DNA of 64,000 nucleotides from Citrus sinensis (GCF_022201045.2 NC_068559.1:18347501-18411500), one strand, 5' to 3'; shown: positions 1 through 12,250, counted from the stretch's first letter. Program-made: numbers and translations. The notes: generated by a model not told the origin, from the letters alone.

Positions 1-389
1 CAATTTATTCATGAAAATTAACACGTGCTGCTCCAAGCAGTTTTTTAAATTTTGAACCGGTATGAGTGAGTCGGTTGAGTGAGGAAAAAAAAAGGGGGTA
101 ATTAGTTGCCTGGCCGGTTTCCGCCTTAAAATGAAGTGAAACGGCTCTATGTAAAGAATTCTATTCATTCTTCAATTGCATAAGTTTGTGTTCGTCTTCA
201 ATTGCTTGTCTTAACAGTTCTCTAGCATCAAATGATTTAATTGAGCTCATTACGTTTGTGTCAATCTGATTTGGCCCTTCCATTTGCATCAAGTACTGAA
301 CATTTGATGCTATGGCATTTTGGATTGAGGCCGTTGTCTAAATGCCCTTTAACTGTACCACCCATCTCACCAAACTCATCAATGTTCTG

Positions 390-420
<31 letters not shown>

Positions 421-1585
421 TTTTCCATCCCAGTAATTGGATGGATTTTCCAAGAATATCTGTGGGATTTTATCGGTTCAGTCTTTCTTCTTCAGAAAAC
501 CAGCAGGGGCAGAAATGTGAATCATTGCAAAAGATGCCACTACTGATGTCTTATTGAATGATCAATGTGCTTGCACTTTTCTAAGGTTTATTCCTAGTCT
601 TGACTTTGTTTGGTTGTCTTGTTTGTATGTATGCTAATTCTAAGTTCATTTTAGTATAACCACATGGTCTAGAAGTTGTCTACTGCAAAATCAAACCAGA
701 AATCTGATCACTCACATAGAAATGTCCATTGCTAATTGACAGGCCAAGCCCTGCAAGCAAGGTCCAGGATCATATTAAGCAAATATGATGGAAGTTCTTC
801 ATGCACTTTTGGAGGAATGATTCTGAAAGGCTGTACAATGCTGGTTGTTCAGTTTTATCACTGACCTTACTTCACTGGTAAGTTACCTTTTCCTATCAAA
901 GCTACTTTCATTGTCTTTTTTTTTTTAACTTTTTTATTTCATTTTCTCCTCTGCTATAGTGTATAGCCTCCCTGATATCAGTTGTTTTATTCATTCCAAT
1001 CTTTGATAATAAACCACACTGGTTTGAACTCAATACACATTATCAAAAAGCTGGATTTTAGCTGGAATCATGCAAATGGTATTAAAAGTATTTAAAGACC
1101 TTTTTCTTCTTTAATTAAAAAAATTTATAAAAAAAAACTCAATGCACAATAAGCTTCATGGAGGTTAGGGAGTTCAAAATGGACAATAATTGGTCCATCC
1201 AATAACTTGGTGAGTTGGTGTTGAATCAATTCTCATTCAGGTAAAGGGTTCAACTCCCGTGTGAACAAAATTTCAATAGTAGATACTTTTCTTATTTGGA
1301 GGTAGATTTGATCATTCTTCGTCTGAGACCTGAACCTCTTAATAGACTAGATATCGACTGTCATACTAAACGTGATTTGAGCAAGGGTTCTGATAGATCG
1401 CTAACTAAAAATGGCAGCACTTGAAAATTTAATAGGAAAAATAGAATTTATCTTATAACTCCGGGAACAAGCTTCATTTACAAAGATACAATACAACCAT
1501 GCTTTTAACTACAGCTGCTTACAAGTATACAAAAAGTACCATGCAGTTTTTTCTTTTTAATTCCTTTGTGATATATATATATATA
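1..1585. other. Intergenic stretch, no supported gene
   Basis: Downstream flank of the first P450. A GT run followed by about 20 T lies near 389-424, and a short (AT)n run sits at about 1570-1586. The open frame across 241-546 runs through this low-complexity tract and has no recognisable domain. The stretch at 740-880 has more even base composition and could be an untranslated end of a gene beyond the left edge, but nothing supports this. A tRNA-like SINE head at about 1195-1430 is listed separately. Confidence 0.5.
1195..1430 (+). repeat. Candidate tRNA-derived SINE fragment
   Basis: A pol III-like box A (CTTGGTGAGTTGG, about 1207) is followed some 35 bases on by a box B (GGTTCAACTCC, about 1249). 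This spacing is typical of a tRNA-derived SINE head. No target duplication was found and the 3' limit is a guess. Confidence 0.35.
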
Positions 1586-3240
1586 TTAGAGTGAGGGAAA
1601 TGGATCGAGCATAGTGATTGGGACACAAACTAAGGAATGAGCCCTAGGAAGAGTTATCCCAACTGCTTCTTCCATGTCGACAGTGCCATCTCCTCCATTG
1701 ACTTTCCAATCAAAGCACTGAATCATAGCAGCAAGAGTTGTCTGAACCATCAGTAATGCTAATGTGGTTCCAGGACAGACTCTTCTTCCACTACCAAATG
1801 GAATATAATGATAATGTTGCCCCCTGACATCTAACTGGCTCTTTCCATCTTCACCAATGAACCTTTCCGGACAGAATTCAAATGGGTTTTCCCAGTATTT
1901 TGGGTCTCTGCATATAGCCCATACATTGATGAAGACTCTGGTCTTTGCTGGAATCTCGTAGCCATTGATGGTGAAGCTTTCAGTTGATTCTCTTACAGCC
2001 ATTGGGGTTGGGTGAAGCCGAAGTACTTCTTTGACTATAGCTTGGAGATAGGGGAGGTTTACGATATCTGATTCTTCTACTAGTCTGCTCTTTCCTACTA
2101 CAGAATCAATCTCTTCTCTCGCCTTTTTCATTACATCTGGGTGGTTGATAAGCTGTGCTAGTGCCCATTCTATAGTTATAGCAGGTGTATCGCTACCCGC
2201 TGCGAACATATCCTACAAAATTCAGAAAAAAAAAAAAAAAAATTGTCAGATTTTGTTCCCGTAAGATAACTTGCAACACAAGGAAAAAGAATTCCTGAAT
2301 AAGTTAACAAAAATTATGAACTTTTCTTTACCGCTATGAAAGACTTTATGTTTTCTCTGCTCAACTTTATTTCTGAGCTCTCATCTTCTGATATATCTAG
2401 TAGAATGTCAAGTAAATCCTTAGGCGCATAATCGTTGCCTGCTTCTTCATTTATCTTTCTTGCTTCTTGGTGCTCCTTTATAATTCTCTCCATCATTTCA
2501 TCAAACTTTTCAAGAGTCTCCTTGAGTCTTTTCCCAAATCCTTGCAAATCTAAGAACTTACAGAACCAAATATAATCTGCCAAATTAAACTTCCCAGTAA
2601 GTTCAGTTGCAGCTGACACCACCTTCCTCATCTCATCAGCTTCCTCTTCATTATCCGAACATCTGTAGTTCATAGTCATTCTTGTCACGACATCATTTGT
2701 TAACCGTATAAGCTGTCCTCCAACATCAACTTCCTCGCTTGCTTTCGCCTTTTTCAGCACGTATCGTATGAACCGCCTTATCTCTTCGGACCTGATGGGA
2801 AGAAACTGGTTCAGTGTTTGGCCACCGAGAAGTTGTGTCATGCATATTTTCTTCATGAACTTCCAGTAAGGTCCATAAGGGGCAAACAAGAAATCGGCTG
2901 AGCCATAGGTAATGTAGTCCACGTTAATCAAAAAGGGACGGTTAAGTATAGAGGTTTCGTGGGTCTTAAAGAAATCTTTCGCAACGTCTGCAGAGCAAAC
3001 AGCAACACAAGGGACAGAGCCAAGGCGAAAATGAATCAAGGGTCCATAGCGGATGGAGAGTTTGTGAAGAGCTTGGTGAGGTATCGGCGCAAGGAGGTGG
3101 AGGTGTCCGATGATTGGCAATGCCATCGGGCTTGGTGGAAAATAAGATGTGCGCTTACTTCTTCTGAGGATTGATCGGGCCAAGATCAATGAGACTAGCC
3201 ATATGAGTGAAAGAATAATGCAGCCGCTAAAATCAGCCAT
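1586..3240 (-). CDS. CYP93: Cytochrome P450, CYP93A-like (intact copy 1)
   Basis: Exons 3240-2332 and 2212-1586, phase-0 intron, 511 aa. The product is an ER-anchored haem-thiolate monooxygenase. Visible parts: hydrophobic N-terminal anchor (about residues 6-22), proline hinge PPSP (about 36), [11 protein letters not shown] typical of CYP93, I-helix AGSDTP (308-313), ExxR as KEVLR (365-368), PERF (418-421) and haem loop [10 protein letters not shown] with Cys about 449. The residue after the catalytic Thr is Pro where the sister copies have Ser or Thr. Members of this family act on flavonoid or isoflavonoid-type substrates (for example 3,9-dihydroxypterocarpan 6a-hydroxylase, flavone synthase II), but the substrate here cannot be read from sequence. 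A TATA box (3275-3282) lies just upstream, implying a very short leader. It is the most 3' member of the tandem array. Confidence 0.88.
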
Positions 3241-3274
3241 GTTTTGCTCTTAGTGAAGATAACAAAGAAAGGTG

Positions 3275-3282
3275 TTTATATA
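3275..3282 (-). promoter_or_regulatory. TATA box of intact P450 copy 1
   Basis: TATATAAA on the minus strand, about 35 bases upstream of the ATG at 3240. The sister gene at 7376 has the same octamer at 7436-7443. Confidence 0.6.
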
Positions 3283-4541
3283 AGTATTTTTCGGTGCCAA
3301 TTTGGCAATGACGCCGGTTGTCATTTGTATTGGAAAATCTGATTCTCGGGGTTCTGTCATGGAGAGGCTGTTCGGATAAGTTTGAAGTAACGAGACGGCC
3401 GCTTGACGGAATGTACAGAGGATTAATAATTTGCTGACGAAATTCAAATGAAATTCTTTGAGCAGTTACTCAGTGCATTGGACTATTTTAACCTTTGGTT
3501 ACACCTCCAAACGTTATGCCTTGTTGTAACTTTTCTGGTTTTTTAACATCTAATATTTGTCTCTTGATTGCAGGAAGTTTAGAAATCATAGATACCTTGA
3601 TTGTTGTCTTTGTCGTGAAATGGGGCAATGGCATTGTCATAATCGGTATAAATAATTGATGTAACAATATATACTGGGGGCAGAACTACTTGCATTGCAT
3701 TCCTGAAGTTAAAAATAATAACTTAATTAAATTCTTGGAAAAAAAAATAATTTACGCAAATTTATCACAGCCCATCAAAGTTTGTAGCCGTTTATCTATT
3801 ACAGCCACCTCTGTAACTTTGTTAGTCTATTCAATATTATAAATTTTATGTTATAGCCCAGTCTAGTTTATAGCTCTCCATTATGGCCCCATAAAACCAA
3901 GATGCTGGTTCTGCAATGCTGCTTCGTGCTCTAAAGTTTATTGCCTAGTCTTTTTAGTGCTTATGTCGAGTTGTAAAAATAAGTATTCGGCGTTTGGTGA
4001 AAGCACTGGTCATTGCTTTTTCACAAATTCATTTACGCGGAATTGAACCACCGGTGTCAAACTCGAGCATATAATATGTCCTTTTCAAGTTTATTACACA
4101 TAAAAAAATCGTTCAATTTTTGTATTTCAGAATAAATTTATTGGATTAATATTCTTTTAGATGTCAAATTTAAGCATCTTTTTTTTCATTATTTTAATTT
4201 TAACCAAATGCATTTTATTATGTAAAATAATCTGAGTTTTCCTTTGTTTTTGATAAATTGAAGTTATTTAAGTTTTAGGTATAGAAAGATTGTCAAAACC
4301 AATAGTTCGCATTATTTTTCGTATTATTCAACCTAAGTATCTCATTGGGAATGTATACTCCTTTTGTCCTTTACTTTTCACATCGTTATTCACTAATAGC
4401 ATCTTGTACATCATCAGCAGATTCAGCACATTCTTTAACAACTACCACCCTAATTCAATCTTTTAAATACACATAAAACATGCCCATTTAACACAATATA
4501 TGTAGTCTTTTTTTAATGTGGGTGCACTCATTTTTTTTTTT
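3283..4541. other. AT-rich intergenic DNA, nothing recognised
   Basis: Upstream flank of P450 copy 1. I see no domain, RNA gene or clear terminal repeats. Confidence 0.5.
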
Positions 4542-4797
4542 ATGCAGACATGCTGTTAAGCTATACAGTCTAACAGAGTCAGTTATTAATGTTATTAAAC
4601 CACACGATTATATAGTGTATTAAAAATTAAATTTATTAAGTCACACAGCTTAACAATGTGTCCGTGTTTTTATATACCATATACATTCTAATTTTTTTAT
4701 GTAAACATACCGTTAAACCGTGTGGCTTTATATTACATTAAAAAATAATAATCTATTTATACCGCACAGTTTAATAGTGTGTGTTTGTGTGTGTATT
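4542..4797. repeat. Two degenerate palindromic repeat units
   Basis: Two adjacent units of about 130 bases share the pattern ACATnCnGTTAAnC followed by ATTAAAAATTA and CACACAGnTTAAnAnTGTGT. Each unit is roughly symmetric about an AT-rich centre. This looks like a partly decayed MITE or small satellite. The ends are not sharp and no target duplication is visible. Confidence 0.4.
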
Positions 4798-5728
4798 CCA
4801 ATTAAGAATACCTGACTATATCAAAGTCAGGAATGAGTTAAAAAATAGGAAATAGCGAACTTCAATGTAATATATTTTATCCTTAATATATCAAAATTTG
4901 TGTTTTTTTGTATTTATTTTATCCCTAAGTTTAATATGATTAAAAACCCCTAATAGGTAGCTCGCTCTATGTATATATAATGTCAATTTAAAAGATTCCA
5001 TCAAATAATATTCACTTTAATTTAAGCTTTCAACTTCACTAGTAAAATAGATTAATGGCATATAGGACATACATCAGCTCAGGAATCCTAAAGATATGGG
5101 TGAAAAGCTCACGACAAAATGTTCCTTTTAAGAATATAATTTACAAGTTTTTCTCAAATTTATTTTTATTTTTATTTTTACACATCATTTTGTTTGTCAT
5201 TGACAATGTTTTCATAGGCCATAGTATTCGAGCTCTTTCAGTACGAATATTTAATATGCTATTTGACAGATTCAGCTAACGTTTGACAAACGTCGACAAC
5301 ATGAATATAAAACAAACGCCGTTTGTTTAGGTTGGTTTTTAATTTTATCTAAATATATTTTATAATTTTTACCGTGCAAGTCCTTATTCTTTTCAATCAC
5401 CCATTTTATATATATATTTGTGTCGTTAGCAATAAAAAAATAAGCCTGATATAAGCTTAATACTCTTGAATAATCAGCGAAAGCTTTTAGGATTTTTCCT
5501 CGTTGCCACGTTTTTCATGCATTTAAAATTTTCGTAGTTGTTGTCCTTTCAAATCCTGATGTAAGCCTTTGAGTCGGACGATAGGGAAAGCCTGGATATT
5601 GATTCATGAATTTGTAAACCAATTCTTTAATTATAACCTGAGTTTTTTAATTTTGAACCTGACAGAAACACAAGAACAAAATACACCGGATTTTGCTCTG
5701 TGGTCTTTAGCATCATGGTGCATTTACA
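4798..5728. other. Intergenic DNA, nothing recognised
   Basis: AT-rich spacer downstream of the second P450. Short open frames at 5055-5279 and 5569-5772 show no homology I recognise. Confidence 0.5.
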
Positions 5729-7376
5729 TTATTGCTGACTGCTCCAGTCATTCAATGAGAGAAATGGATTAAGCCTGGCGGCCGGGACACAAATTAACGG
5801 ATGAGCCCTCGGAAGAGTTAGGCCAGGCGCTTCTTCCATGTCAACTGTAGCGCCATCTCCTCCATTAACCTTCCAATCAAAGCACTGAATCATAGCAGCA
5901 AGTGTTGAATGAACCATGTGTAGTGCTAACGAGATTCCAGGGCAGGCTCTTCTTCCACTCCCGAACGGTATATAATGATAATGTTTTCCCCTGACAGCCA
6001 ACTGGCTCTTCCCATCTTCTGCAATGAACCTTTCGGGGCGGAATTCAAGTGGGGCTTCCCAGTGTTTCGGGTCCCTGCCTATGGACCACACGTTAATGAA
6101 CACTCTGGTCTTTGCCGGAATCTCGTAGCCATTGATGGTGCAGTTTTCAGTTGATTCTCTTACGGACATTGGGCCAGCAGGGTGAAGCCGAAGTGTTTCC
6201 TTTACTAAAGCTTGGAGGTAAGGGAAGTTGGCGATATCTGATTCTTCTACCAATCTGTTTTTTCCTGCTACAACATCGATCTCTTCTTTTGCTTTGTTCA
6301 TGATATCTAGGTGATTAATTAGCTCTGCTAGCGCCCATTCTGTAGTGATAGCAGACGTATCGGTGCCACCTGAAAATATATTCTGTGCAATACATTATAA
6401 GCTTTCAGAAACTAGTAAATCGGAGAGATATGGATGATAAAAGCTCATGCATAGTGTCAAAGACTTCTTACCATGAAAAAGGCCTTTACGTTTTCCCTTG
6501 TCAACTTAATTTCTGAGCTTTCATCTTCTGAAACTGTTAGTAGAATGTCAAGTAAATCATTTGGTGCATCATCTCTACCAGTTTCCTTATTAGTCTTCCT
6601 CGTTTCTTCGTGCTCCTTTATAATTCTCTCCATCATTGTATCAAATCTCTTTCGAGCTTCCTTCATCTTCTTGCCAAATCCCTGCAAATCTAAGTTCTTA
6701 CAGAACCAAATACAGTCTGCCAAGTTAAATTTACCACTAAGCTCAAATATGGATAGCACCAAATTCATCACCTCATCGGCTTCTTCTTCATTATTAGAAC
6801 ATATTTGGCCCATAGTCATTCTTGGCATCACGTTATTTGTTAGCCGTATAAGCTCTCTTCCAACATCAACTGCCTCACTTGCTTTTGCTTTCTTCAGCAT
6901 GAGCTGCATAAATCGCTTTATTTCTTCAGACCTAATGGGGATAAATTGGTTCAGTGTTTGGCCACCAAGAAGTTGAGTCATGCATATTTTCTTCATGAAC
7001 TTCCAGTGTGGTCCATAAGGCGCAAATGCGAAATCAGCCGAGCCATATGTAAGGTAGTCAACAGTAGCCGAAATGGGGCGGTCACAGAAAGAAGTTTCAT
7101 GGGTTTTGAGGATCTCTTTTGCTGTTTCAGGGGAGCAAGCAACAATACAAGAGACTGTGCCAAGGAAAAAATGAATCAAGGGTCCATCATGGAGAGTTTG
7201 TGAAGAGCTTGGTGAGGTATTGGGCCAAGGAGATGGAGACGTCCAATGATTGGTAATGCCAGTGGACTTGGTGGAAGATTGGATGTGATCTTACTTCTTC
7301 CTAAAATTGTTCGGACCAAAATCATGGAGACTAGCCATATAAGGAAAAGTATAATGTAGCCACTGAAATCAGCCAT
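5729..7376 (-). pseudogene. CYP93A-like P450 copy 2, single 4-bp deletion
   Basis: Exon 1 is 7376-6472 and exon 2 is 6382-5729, with the same phase-0 intron as copy 1. Exon 1 is 905 nt against 909 nt in copy 1. After HKLS (about residue 55), the codons encoding the RYGP stretch are disrupted near 7186-7191 and the frame shifts; the correct frame resumes at LIHFFLG. Everything else is whole: MADFSGY anchor, [16 protein letters not shown]-helix GGTDTS, ExxR (KETLR), PERF, and haem loop [10 protein letters not shown]. The C-terminus runs a few residues longer (LNDWSSQQ). The lesion could be a recent null allele or an assembly error. A TATA box is present at 7436-7443. Confidence 0.85.
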
Positions 7377-7435
7377 GTATATATGCTCTTATTGGAAAAA
7401 CAAACTGAGTTTGAGCTGTTGGTCCTAAGGTGCGG

Positions 7436-7443
7436 TTTATATA
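7436..7443 (-). promoter_or_regulatory. TATA box of P450 copy 2
   Basis: TATATAAA on the minus strand, 60 bases upstream of the ATG at 7376. The core promoter has survived although the reading frame is broken. Confidence 0.5.
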
Positions 7444-7732
7444 ATTAATTTGGTGTAAGTGTAACGGGTGAGAAAATGTCCAGAGAGATTCTTTGAACGG
7501 TTACAAAGTCTTTGCCGCTGTTGCTTCAAATGTTGGGTTTAATCTATTGTTCCGGAAATTGCTTTATTTGTATGAAGGCAACTTGCTTTCTTTATTGATA
7601 TTAGTTGGACTACTATTTGCTGAATCTTATTTTAAAGTTTATTCCTTGTCTTAACTTGTTTGTATGCAAATGGTCCAGCGTTCATTTTAGTCAACCGAAT
7701 TTTAAACACAAGTTTTGCTTTGATTCCGGTCA

Positions 7733-8203
7733 ACTTACTCTTTTCCATTTCACCAACAAACCTCTTATACAGGAACTCTAGTGGATTCTCTCGGTGGTTT
7801 GGGTCCCTGACTATAGCCGACGCGTTAATGAACACTCTGATCTTTTGTGGAATCTCAATAGCCATTCATGGTACAGTTATGCATTTGACTCTCTTATGAT
7901 CAAAGGGGTGGCTTCAGGGTGAAGCCTCAGTGTTTCTTTGACTATGGTCTGTTTTCTCCTATTACAATATCAGTCTCTTCTCTTGCTTTCTCCAATCACA
8001 TCTGGGTGATTGATTATTTCTGCCAGTGTGCATTAGTAATAGCAGATGAATTGTCCTAGCTGAAAATAAAATCCTGGGCAATGCCGAAAAATCTTACTTC
8101 ACTTGTGATATTTAAAAGAAACGAAAAAAGTACACATGGGTCAAAGAGTATTTACCCTGATGAGAGCCTTTATGTGTTCTCTAGTCAAGTTCATATCTAA
8201 AGA
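7733..8203 (-). pseudogene. CYP93A-like P450 remnant, joined to a copia relic
   Basis: Read on the minus strand, 8203-8154 encodes the end of an exon 1 (NLTREHIKAL) followed by a GT donor. 8074 down to about 7733 is a decayed exon 2: I-helix region, then PQKIRVFINASAIVRDPN and the stretch before PERF. Several frame breaks and in-frame stops are present. The haem loop and nearly all of exon 1 are missing. Exon 1 homology ends abruptly at the copia sequence that begins near 8205. Confidence 0.8.
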
Positions 8204-8204
8204 T

Positions 8205-10363
8205 CGTCTGCAGAGGATGTTCCTACCACAAGTCCAATAAGAAGAATTATTCCCCAGCGTCAAAATAGAGGTGTCCCTAAACCCATATATGAGCCTGACT
8301 TCTCTAGTAGAGTCAAATACCCTATGAGTCATTTTGTGTCTAACTATCGCTTATCAGAATCAAATCAGTCATTTGTGAATCAATTATCTACTGTATTTAT
8401 TCCTAACAGTGTACAGGAAGCCTTAAAAGACCCAAAGTGGAAAGCGGCTATGAATGACGAAATAAGATCTCTTCAGAAAAATCAAACATGGGGACTAGTT
8501 GATCTTCCACAAGGAAAGAAACCAGTGGGTGGCCGATGGATCTACACTATAAATTACAAAGCAGATGGCTCTATTGAATAATACAAAGCAAGACTCGTAG
8601 CTAAGGGTTACACCTAGACATACGGGATAGATTATACCGATACGTTTGCACCGGTAGCAAAAATTAATATTATTCGTATCTTATTATCATTAGCAGTCAA
8701 CTTAGATTGCCCAGTGCAACAGTTCGATTTAAAGAATGCTTTCCTCCATGGAGACCTGTCTAAAGAAATTTATATGGATCTGCCACCAGGATGCAGTGGA
8801 CCAGAACGACTCAATCAGAAAGTATGCAAATTGAAGAAATCATTGTACGGGTTGAAGCAATCTCCAAGAACATGGTTCAGGAAATTCACAAAGGCTATGG
8901 TTCTTTTTGAGTATAACCAAAGCAATTCAGATAATACCTTGTTCATTAAAAAACGACAAGGTAAAATCATTGCCCTTATTGTCTATGTGGATAATATGGT
9001 AGTTACAGGCAATGACGAGGAAGAAAGAGGGGCTCTTCAAAAGTACTTGTTGAGAGAGTTTGAGATGAAGGATTTAGGAGCCTTAAAATATTTTCTTGGA
9101 ATTGAGGTTTCTCGATCTAAGGGAGGAATCTTTCTGTCTCAAAGGAAATATGCCTTAGATCTATTGCACGAAACGGGAATGACAGCTTGTCAGCCTATTG
9201 ACACCCCAATAGAAGAAGGACTGAAGTTTTGTATTACCTCAGACCAAGTTCTAATAGACAAAGGAAGATATCAAATTCTGATTGGAAGATTGATGTACTT
9301 GTCCCACACAAGGCCAGATCTTCCTTATGCATTGAGTGTTGTAAGTCAGTTTATGCATAATCCCAGAGAACAACACATGAAAGTAGTAATGCGGATCCTG
9401 AGGTACCTGAAGACAAATCTAGGAAAAGGAATCATATTTTCCAAAAATGAGGATTACAGCAACATAGAAGTTTATATTGATGTAGATTGGGCCGGGTCAG
9501 TTAGTGATAGACGCTCTACTTCAGGATACTTTACCTTTGTGGGAGGCAACCTTGTCACATGGAGAAGCAAGAAACAACATGTCATTGCCCGTTTGAGCGC
9601 TGAAGCAGAATATCGAGTCATGGCCCTTGGGGTATGTGAAGGGCTATGGATAAGCTTTATCTTAAACAATTTGGGCTATCCATCACAACAACTAATACAA
9701 CTATACTGTGACAACAAAGCTGCACGAGATATTGCTCATAACCCAGTTCAACACGATCGAACAAAACATGTCGAGGTAGATAGATTTTTCATCAAGGAGA
9801 AATTAGATGAAAAAATCTTAGAACTGTCGAAAATTCGATCAGAAGATCAACTTGCAGATATTTTAACGAAGGCCATTTCAAGCAGGACATTTACAAAACT
9901 CCTAGACAAGCTGGGTATGCAAGACATCTATGCACCAGCTTGAGGGGGAGTGTTGAGAATGTCAAATAAAACGGCATTGAAGGAAGTTTTCAAAGACATA
10001 ATCCGCACTTATCAAAGGGATAATTTGCACTTGTCAAAGACACGATCCACGCCGATCAGATTGACACATTTCCTTCCGTATTTACATATGTAATCTTTGA
10101 AAAAATATAACCTCTGCATCTATAAATAACTCTTAGTGTATAATGTTTTATTTAAGAAATGAAAACAAGTTTCTTTAGAAATATCTTTGGATCATAGCCA
10201 TGCTTGCTGTCAGATTAAGTTGTTTATCTTAGGAAGGTATTTATATAAGAGCAAGGGAAGCTGTGTTGGCTTTAGGGAGAAGAAATTTCTGTGTCTTTTA
10301 CCTTGTAGACTTGAGAAATATTGTTACAACTATTACATTACTTGTCTGGACAAGTTCCCAACA
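8205..10363 (+). mobile_element. Ty1-copia retrotransposon relic (RT-RNase H part plus 3' LTR)
   Basis: A partial, broken fossil with a few breaks. Visible parts in order are the linker before the reverse transcriptase, reverse transcriptase (AFLHGDLSKEIYM, then YVDNMVVTGND in place of the usual YVDD-type box), RNase H (DWAGSVSDRRSTSGY, SAEAEYR, DNKAA), a purine-rich tract GAGGGGGAG and the 3' LTR. The gag, protease and integrase parts and the 5' LTR are not present in the window. The RT-RNase H region is well preserved, suggesting modest age. LTR-LTR dating is not possible with only one LTR. Confidence 0.9.
9951..10363 (+). repeat. 3' LTR of the copia relic
   Basis: 413 bases bounded by a 5-bp inverted terminal repeat, TGTTG at the start and CAACA at the end. 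It follows directly after the polypurine tract. TATAAATA at about 10120 is a plausible LTR promoter element. Confidence 0.75.
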
Positions 10364-10593
10364 TATTATATAAATAATTTACTCATGACATATATCTTAT
10401 TGAATCATGATTAATTATACTGCAGTGAAGTTTAAACTCACATATATCTTATTGCTTTGGATATTGATTCCATTTTTACAACCAGTAAGGTCCTTGCATC
10501 ATGCATGTTTGGTTTCTAATGTGTTTGATATTTGTAATTGATCAAGTTCTATACTCTTACATCATGGCGCATTTACATTATTGTTGAATGCAA

Positions 10594-12250
10594 TCATTCC
10601 AATGATGGAAATGGATTAAGCCTAGTGAGCGGGACACAAATTAACGGACAAGCCCTCGGAAGAGTTAGGCCAGGGGCTTCTTCCATGTCAACTGTAGCGC
10701 CATCTCCTCCATTAACCTTCCAATCAAAGCACTGAATCATAGTAGCAAGGGTTGTCTGAACCATATGTAGTGCCAAAGAGATTCCGGGGCAGGCTCTTCT
10801 TCCACTACCAAATGGAATATAATGATAATGCTGGCCCCTGACATCCAACTGGGTCTTTCCATCTTCACCAATGAACCTTTCAGGGTGGAATTCAAGTGGC
10901 TTTTCCCAGTGGTTCGGGTCCCTGCCTATTGCCCACACATTAATGAACACTCTGGTCTTTGCCGGAATCTCATAGCCATTGATGGTACAGCTTTCAATTG
11001 ACTCTCTCACGATCATTGGGCCAGTGGGGTGAAGCCGAAGTGTCTCCTTTACTATGGCTTGAAAGTAAGGGAGGTTGCTAATATCTGATTCGTCTACTAA
11101 TCTGTTTTTTCCGACTACAACGTCAATCTCTCCTCTTGCTTTATTCATGATATCTGGGTGATTAATTAGTTCCGCCAGCGCCCATTCTATAGTAACAGCA
11201 GTTGTATCCATGCCAGCTGAAAACATATCCTGTGCAATGAAAAAATAATTATTATATTTTCATCTCGTGATTATAGTTCTGCTAGTAGTGAATCAGGGAA
11301 ATTTTGGATAATAATAAGTTCACGCAGAGGTGCCAAAGACTATTTACCAGAATGAAGGCCTTTATGTTTTCCCTCGTCAACTTAACTTCTGAGCTCTCAT
11401 CTTCTAATATAGTTAGTAGAATGTCAAGTAAATCCTTTGGTGCATCATCTCCACTAGTTTCCTTATTAAGCTTCCTTGTTTCTTCATGCTCTTTTATAAT
11501 TCTCTCCATCATTGCATCAAATGTTTTACGAGCTTCATTGGTCTTTTTGCCGAACCCCTGCAAGTCTAAGTTCTTACAGAACCAAAAACAATCAGCCAGA
11601 TTAAATTTACCACAAAGCTGTAATATAGATTGCACCAACTCCCTCACTTCATCGGCTTCATTGTCAGAACATCTTTGACTCATAGTCATTCTTGACATTA
11701 TGTGATTTGTTAACCGGTTGATCTCTAATCCAACATCAACCGCCTCTTTAGCATTTGCTTTTGTTAGCACCATCTGTATAAACCGTCTTATCTCTTCTGA
11801 CCGGACTGGAAGGAGCTGGTTCAGTGTTCTTGCACCAAGAAGTTCAGACATACATAACTTCTTCATGAACTTCCAATAAGGTCCGTAAGGAGTAAAGATG
11901 AAACCAGCTGAACCATATGTAAGGTAGTCAACAGCAAGCATCTTTGGACGGCTGCTGAAAGCGTTTTCGTGGGTTTTGAGTAACTCTTTTGCTATTTCTG
12001 AGGAGCAAGCAACAACACAGGGGACTGATCCAAGGAAGAAATGAATCAAAGGTCCATAGCGGCTTGAAAGTTTGTAAATGGCTTAGTGAGGAATTGGAGC
12101 AAGAAGATGAAGATGTCCAATGATTGGCAGTGCGGTTGGGCTTGGTGGAAGTCGAGACTGTATCCTGGTTCTTCTGAAGATCGCTTGTACCACGAGCAAG
12201 GAAACTAGACAAATAATGAAAGGTAAAAAGAAACCCTGCAAATCAGCCAT
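10594..12250 (-). pseudogene. CYP93A-like P450 copy 3, premature stop at codon 56
   Basis: Exon 1 is 12250-11348 and exon 2 is 11229-10594, phase-0 intron, 511 sense codons plus one internal stop. The reading frame begins MADLQGFFLPFII, passes PPSP and [10 protein letters not shown], then codon 56 is TAA (12085-12083). The intact copy 1 has CAA (Gln, in PHQALHKL) at this place, so one C-to-T change explains it. Downstream the frame is open to the end: [12 protein letters not shown]-helix [25 protein letters not shown], ending NPFPSLE. An in-frame Met at 12049 (MIHFFLGSV) could restart translation, but the product would lack anchor and hinge. Confidence 0.85.

Noticed and set aside
241-557. 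Two overlapping plus-strand open frames near the left edge
   Set aside because: They run through a GT/T low-complexity tract, have no domain and show no splice or promoter context.
6473-7203. Long plus-strand frames opposite P450 exons (also at 2959, 11304, 15322)
   Set aside because: They are antisense shadows of the P450 coding strand, whose motifs are unmistakable.
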